Of a stretch of 64,000 bases of DNA, positions 61,601 through 64,000 are shown piece by piece. Numbering within the stretch: position 1 is the stretch's first letter; the number at the start of each line of letters is the position of its first letter. A program made the position numbers and the translations under genes. Below the pieces are notes generated by a model. It ran no database searches and was not told the origin of the DNA. It saw nothing but the letters and a program-made list of their open reading frames with translations. The DNA comes from Lepas anatifera (lineage: Eukaryota > Arthropoda > Thecostraca > Lepadidae), in NCBI GenBank assembly GCA_034440635.1, contig JAOTON010002111.1, forward strand, positions 62,001 to 126,000, in the 5' to 3' direction.

Positions 61601-62104
61601 CTATCCCGCGTCAGTCTTTGGCAGCATCAGTCACCCATCCAGTCCCTGGCTTCTCTCCCACCATCAGCAGCCCTATCCCGCGTCAGTCTTTGGCAGCATC
61701 AGTCACCCATCCAGTCCCGTGGTTCTCTCCCACCATCAGCAGCCCTATCCCGCGTCAGTCTTTGGCAGCATCAGTCACCCATCCAGTCCCGTGGCTTCTC
61801 TCCCACCATCAGCAGTCCTATCCCGTGTCAGTCTTTGGGAGCATCAGTCACCCATCCAGTCCCGTGGCTTCTCTCCCACCATCAGCAGCACTATCCCGTG
61901 TCAGTCTTTGGCAGCATCAGTCACCCATTCAGTCCTCTGGCTTCTCTCCCACCATCCGCAGCCCCACACCACACCCACCCAGGGCTCACCTATGGCGCGC
62001 AGGAAGCGGCTGAGCTCCTTGGCCAGCTTCCATCGACAGCTGTCCAGGGCAGCGTCCAACAGCAGGGTGACGAAGTTGCGACTCGTCTCCGCCGTCTCCA
62101 AGTT
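55347..62104 (-). CDS. RIC1: RIC1 (Rab6 GEF complex subunit), 3' part, seven exons
   Basis: Join, in transcript order: 62104-61990, 59003-58894, 58190-58032, 57677-57239, 56897-56717, 56093-55908, 55602-55347. All junctions are GT-AG and the phases agree (1, 0, 0, 1, 2, 2). The sum is 1446 nt, 482 codons including TAG. The protein matches the C-terminal helical region of animal RIC1 as I remember it: RFLRAI, a basic serine-rich linker with GRSLS, LERHARKLLQQRRLRDLGWFA, LHHDFQWPYP, QVQLRYLLQIMLEA and GYQPFL. RIC1 with RGP1 forms a Golgi guanine-nucleotide exchange factor for Rab6. It acts in retrograde endosome-to-Golgi traffic. The N-terminal propeller exons lie beyond 64000. The last ~60 residues are proline/glutamate-rich and not conserved. 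Confidence 0.9.
55908..56093 (-). CDS. RIC1: RIC1 exon F
   Basis: The acceptor is TACCGCCGGCAG and the donor GAGTG|GTGAGTG. It encodes YLLQIMLEAECVEWALLI, then SIVLRDALAVVRIIQM and LRAVSAWTVSE. It matches RIC1 YLLHIFMEAGCLDWCIVIGL and LHAVDRWASTDC closely. Reading through the donor would meet TGA at once, whereas splicing completes a Cys codon as in the family. Confidence 0.92.
56094..56337. repeat. 68-bp tandem repeat at the exon F acceptor
   Basis: About 3.5 units of 68-69 bp (starts near 56103, 56171, 56240, 56308) abut exon F. On the gene strand each unit carries a pyrimidine tract CCCTCCCCTACC and a CGCGCAG, closely resembling the real acceptor. Confidence 0.92.
56667..56738. repeat. 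36-bp tandem duplication of the exon E donor
   Basis: Two 36-bp copies (56667-56702, 56703-56738) share 'tacggacctgag' and 'ctggacctg'. The duplicated unit includes the last coding bases of exon E and its donor. Confidence 0.85.
56717..56897 (-). CDS. RIC1: RIC1 exon E
   Basis: The acceptor is GCCTCGGCAG, and the donor CTCAG|GTCCGT is weak. It encodes HGADTASLLSEESCSVAW through GTHQAQVQLR, the last part matching GPHKSQVQLR. A second copy of the donor lies 36 bp downstream (CTCAG|GTCCGT at 56681/56680). Its use would add 12 in-frame residues. Confidence 0.85.
57239..57677 (-). CDS. RIC1: RIC1 exon D
   Basis: The acceptor is CTTCACCAG, and the donor ACAG|GTCAGA is moderate. It encodes VLERHARKLLQQRRLRDLG, then a long helical segment to LHHDFQWPYPVPP, then a proline/alanine-rich stretch ending LTTG. 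The first 75 residues are the best-conserved part in this window against vertebrate RIC1 (LWRHARRLLEDVRLKDLG, LKRLHKDFLWPLP). It is 439 nt, ending in phase 1. Confidence 0.9.
58032..58190 (-). CDS. RIC1: RIC1 exon C
   Basis: The acceptor is TGTGTGTCAG and the donor GACCAG|GTGCGC. It is 159 nt, phase 0 to 0, encoding VRGRSLSTSANPRVEHKQ through AETAHQQLFIDQ. The GRSLSxSA and ...FID segments match the vertebrate linker RSISLSQSA and YIDMMLWRHAR. A ~29-bp minisatellite abuts the acceptor. Confidence 0.85.
58206..58450. repeat. 29-bp minisatellite at the exon C acceptor
   Basis: About nine units of 27-29 bp with core GCAGAGGTCATACACGGACG. Spacing between successive gcagagg words is 28, 29, 29, 29, 27, 29 and 29 bp. 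It begins about 15 bp upstream (transcript sense) of the exon C acceptor. The plus-strand frame at 58053-58583 is a by-product. Confidence 0.92.
58894..59003 (-). CDS. RIC1: RIC1 exon B
   Basis: The acceptor is GTTTGACCAG after a TG run; the donor is CAG|GTACGC. The exon completes a split Asp codon and encodes DPTDLESPRELKHQ and HMTPPVSPNEEDLSLVYG. This is a poorly conserved linker, so support comes from phase fit and coding-like composition. The in-frame length (1 + 110 = 111 nt) restores phase 0. Confidence 0.8.
59025..59184. repeat. 160-bp foldback (inverted repeat) element
   Basis: The left arm TTCCAGCGCCTCCTCTAAC and the right arm GTTAGAGGAGGCGCTGGAA are perfect inverted repeats, with weaker pairing continuing inward. 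It lies in the RIC1 intron 21 bp from the exon B acceptor. It may be a MITE; no target duplication was clear. Confidence 0.8.
60109..60238. repeat. 65-bp tandem duplication, nearly perfect
   Basis: The 65-bp block beginning 'ttttctgttgagtcgacc' at 60109 is repeated at 60174 with almost no difference, so the duplication is recent (or an assembly artefact). It lies in the RIC1 intron 61989-59004. Confidence 0.9.
60239..61597 (-). other. RIC1 intron interior
   Basis: This part of the 2986-bp intron between exons A and B has no recognised gene. Short frames at 60207-60470, 60636-60821 and 61332-61591 look random. Confidence 0.5.
61598..61965. repeat. 72-bp tandem repeat beside the exon A donor
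   Basis: Five copies of a 72-73 bp unit (starts near 61600, 61672, 61744, 61817, 61890) share 'gtcagtctttggcagcatca'. The unit is intronic and does not include exon A sequence. Frames of 24-residue periodicity (61618-62013 and others) are translations of the repeat. Confidence 0.93.
61990..62104 (-). CDS. RIC1: RIC1 exon A (first complete exon in window)
   Basis: Acceptor CCGCGCAG, donor ATAG|GTGAGC. It encodes NLETAETSRNFVTLLL followed by DAALDSCRWKLAKELSRFLR and AI, matching the helical segment of RIC1 that reads RHATLLFNTALEQGKW in vertebrates. It begins in phase 0, exactly where the conserved YLxILQ of the preceding exon should end; that motif is what the terminal minisatellite encodes. 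The 72-bp array starts about 24 bp after the donor. Confidence 0.9.
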
Positions 62105-62494
62105 CTGCGCGGTAACACGGCAATGCCAGAGTGATGTGGTGGTGACAAGACTAGTTTGTTTTCATGAGGCTCACCACGTACAGTGACTTATGGCTGGTAC
62201 AGCAACATAGGCGAATCTTCCCCGTGAACGCACAGAACTTTATTCCTATCCTATTCTGCTTTACACGAATAGATGACTCGGATATTCCAGCATTCCAAAT
62301 TCGCTATTTCAATAGTTAATACCCAACATCTTTATAAAAATATAATTTTGAGCCAGCACCAATTGGTGGTTAACAATTACAGACTATCCTAACACTTTAT
62401 GCACAGAAACAAGCTCAGAGAAATAAGCTAATTAGAAACTATACATACTTTCTTTTATACAAAAGCATTCATACCGGCTCTACTAGCTATACTA
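62105..62494 (-). other. RIC1 intron upstream of exon A
   Basis: AT-rich sequence between the terminal minisatellite and the exon A acceptor, with nothing recognised. Confidence 0.55.
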
Positions 62495-64000
62495 CGATGA
62501 GGTAGGAGGAGGCAGTACCTGTAGTATGATGATGTAGGAGTTGGTACCTGTAGTATGATGAGGTAGGAGGAGGCAGTACCTGTAGTATAATGAGGTAGGA
62601 GGAGGCAGTACCTGTAGTATGATGAGGTGGGAGGCAGTACCTGTAGTATGATGAGGTAGGAGGAGACAGTACCTGTAGTATGATGAGGTAGGAGGAGGCA
62701 GTACCTGCAGTATGATGAGGCAGGCGGAGGCAGTACCTGTAGTATAATGAGGTAGGAGGAGGCAGTACCTGTAGTATGATGAGGTAGGAGGAGACAGTAC
62801 CTGCAGTATGATGAGGTAGGAGGAGGCAGTACCCGTAGTATGATGAGGTAGGGAGGCGGTACCTGTAGTATGATAAGGTAGGAGGAGGCAGTACCTGCAG
62901 TATGATGAGGTAGGAGGAGGCGGTACCTGTAGTATAATGAGGTAGGAGGAGGCAGTACCTGTAGTATGATGAGGTAGGAGGAGGCAGTACCTGTATTATG
63001 ATGAGGTAGGGAGGCGGTACCTGTAGTATAATGAGGTAGGAGGAGGCAGTAGCTGCAGTATGATGAGGTAGGAGGAGGCAGTACCTGCAGTATGATGAGG
63101 TAGGAGGCAGTACCTGCAGTATGATGAGGTAGGGAGGCAGTACCTGTAGTATGATGAGGTAGGAGGAGGCAGTACCTGTAGTATGATGAGGTAGGAGGCA
63201 GTACCTGTAGTATGATGAGGTAGGAGGAGGCAGTACCTGTAGTAAGATGAGGTAGGAGGAGGCAGTACCTGTAGTATGATGAGGTAGGAGGAGGCAGTAC
63301 CTGTAGTATGATGAGGTAGGAGGCAGTACCTGCAGTATGATGAGGTAGGAGGCAGTACCTGCAGTATGATGAGGTAGGAGGAGGCAGTACCTGTAGTATG
63401 ATGAGGTAGGAGGCGGTACCTGTAGTATGATGAGGTAGGAGGCAGTACCTGCAGTATGATGAGGTAGGAGGAGGCAGTACCTGCAGTATGATGAGGTAGG
63501 AGGAGGCAGTACCTGTAGTAAGATGAGGTAGGACGAGGCAGTAACTGTAGTATAATGAGGTAGGAGGCAGTACCTGTAGTAGGATGAGGTAGGAGGAGGC
63601 AGTACCTGTAGTATGATGAGGTAGGAGGAGGCAGTACCTGCAGTATGATGAGGTAGGAGGCAGTACCTGCAGTATGATGAGGTAGGAGGAGGCAGTACCT
63701 GTAGTATGATGAGGTAGGAGGCAGTACCTGTAGTATGATGAGGTAGGAGGAGGCAGTACCTGCAGTATGATGAGGTAGGAGGAGGCAGTACCTGCAGTAT
63801 GATGAGGTAGGAGGAGGCAGTACCTGTAGTATGATGAGGTAGGACGAGGCAGTAACTGTAGTATAATGAGGTAGGAGGCAGTACCTGTAGTAGGATGAGG
63901 TAGGAGGAGGCAGTACCTGTAGTATAATGAGGTAGGAGGAGGCAGTACCTGTAGTATGATGAGGTAGGAGGCAGTACCTGCAGTATGATGAGGTAGGAGG
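62495..64000 (-). repeat. Exon-derived 32-bp minisatellite with repeated splice donors (continues past window)
   Basis: Forty-nine units of mainly 32 or 29 bp run to the end of the window. On the minus (gene) strand a full unit is GT followed by ten codons reading TASSYLIILQ and ending CAG, so each junction is CAG|GTACTG, a donor-like site. That peptide matches the RIC1 segment TAASYLLILQ that should immediately precede exon A. Many differences between units are synonymous (CTG/CTA Leu, ATC/ATT Ile). The 29-bp units lack one TCC codon. Confidence 0.9.

Noticed and set aside
61618..62186. Plus-strand frames with 24-residue repeats
   Set aside because: They translate the 72-bp intronic repeat, then run antisense over RIC1 exon A.
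62495..64000. CRISPR-like appearance of regular 29-32-bp repeats
   Set aside because: Units are directly adjacent with no unique spacers, and the context is an intron-containing animal gene.

Overview
This window looks like nuclear DNA from an invertebrate animal. The genes are split into short exons with GT-AG introns. Exons and short islands are GC-rich and sit in AT-richer DNA packed with short non-autonomous transposons, tRNA-like retroposon heads and minisatellites. No bacterial, organellar or viral gene was recognised. The exact taxon cannot be read from the sequence; an arthropod (for example a crustacean) is only a guess.

Three genes are supported. (1) The 3' portion of RIC1, the Golgi Rab6 exchange-factor subunit, lies on the minus strand at 62104-55347: seven exons with compatible phases, 1446 coding nt, 482 codons including the stop. 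Its next upstream exon lies beyond the window or in the terminal array. (2) The first two coding exons of a two-pore-domain potassium channel lie on the minus strand at 15085-14921 and 14412-14276: start codon, first membrane helix and part of the extracellular cap. Later exons were not found. (3) A probable last coding exon of an unrecognised plus-strand gene lies at 36001-36202, with a long putative 3' untranslated region to about 38030. This stretch is almost free of CpG, unlike the rest of the window.

Layout: 1-5853 mostly unassigned with one terminal-inverted-repeat element; 5854-7616 a large inverted repeat; 7617-13075 unassigned with a hAT-like element and simple arrays; 14276-15085 channel exons; 15086-19397 retroposon debris; 19402-28622 a cluster of TTAA-type (piggyBac-like) elements with a 1.8 kb degenerate array between copies; 28627-35961 mixed repeats, tRNA-like heads and nested elements; 36001-38030 the CpG-depleted 3' exon and tail; 38180-41640 degenerate GC-rich arrays; 41641-48134 mostly unassigned with CpG-rich patches; 48135-50928 three hAT-like elements, one carrying a nested TTAA element; 53163-53705 a 19-bp minisatellite; 55347-64000 RIC1 with its minisatellites.

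Two observations stand out. The 32-bp minisatellite at 62495-64000 (49 units, running off the window) appears to be a tandemly amplified end of a RIC1 coding exon: nearly every unit on the gene strand reads as the conserved RIC1 peptide TASSYLIILQ followed by CAG|GT, so it offers dozens of equivalent splice donors. Other RIC1 exon edges carry tandem duplications too. Second, the TTAA-type elements are packed with AGGTCA nuclear-receptor half-sites (19 in about 1 kb in one copy), and one copy has inserted into an internal TTAA of another, showing the target-site duplication directly.
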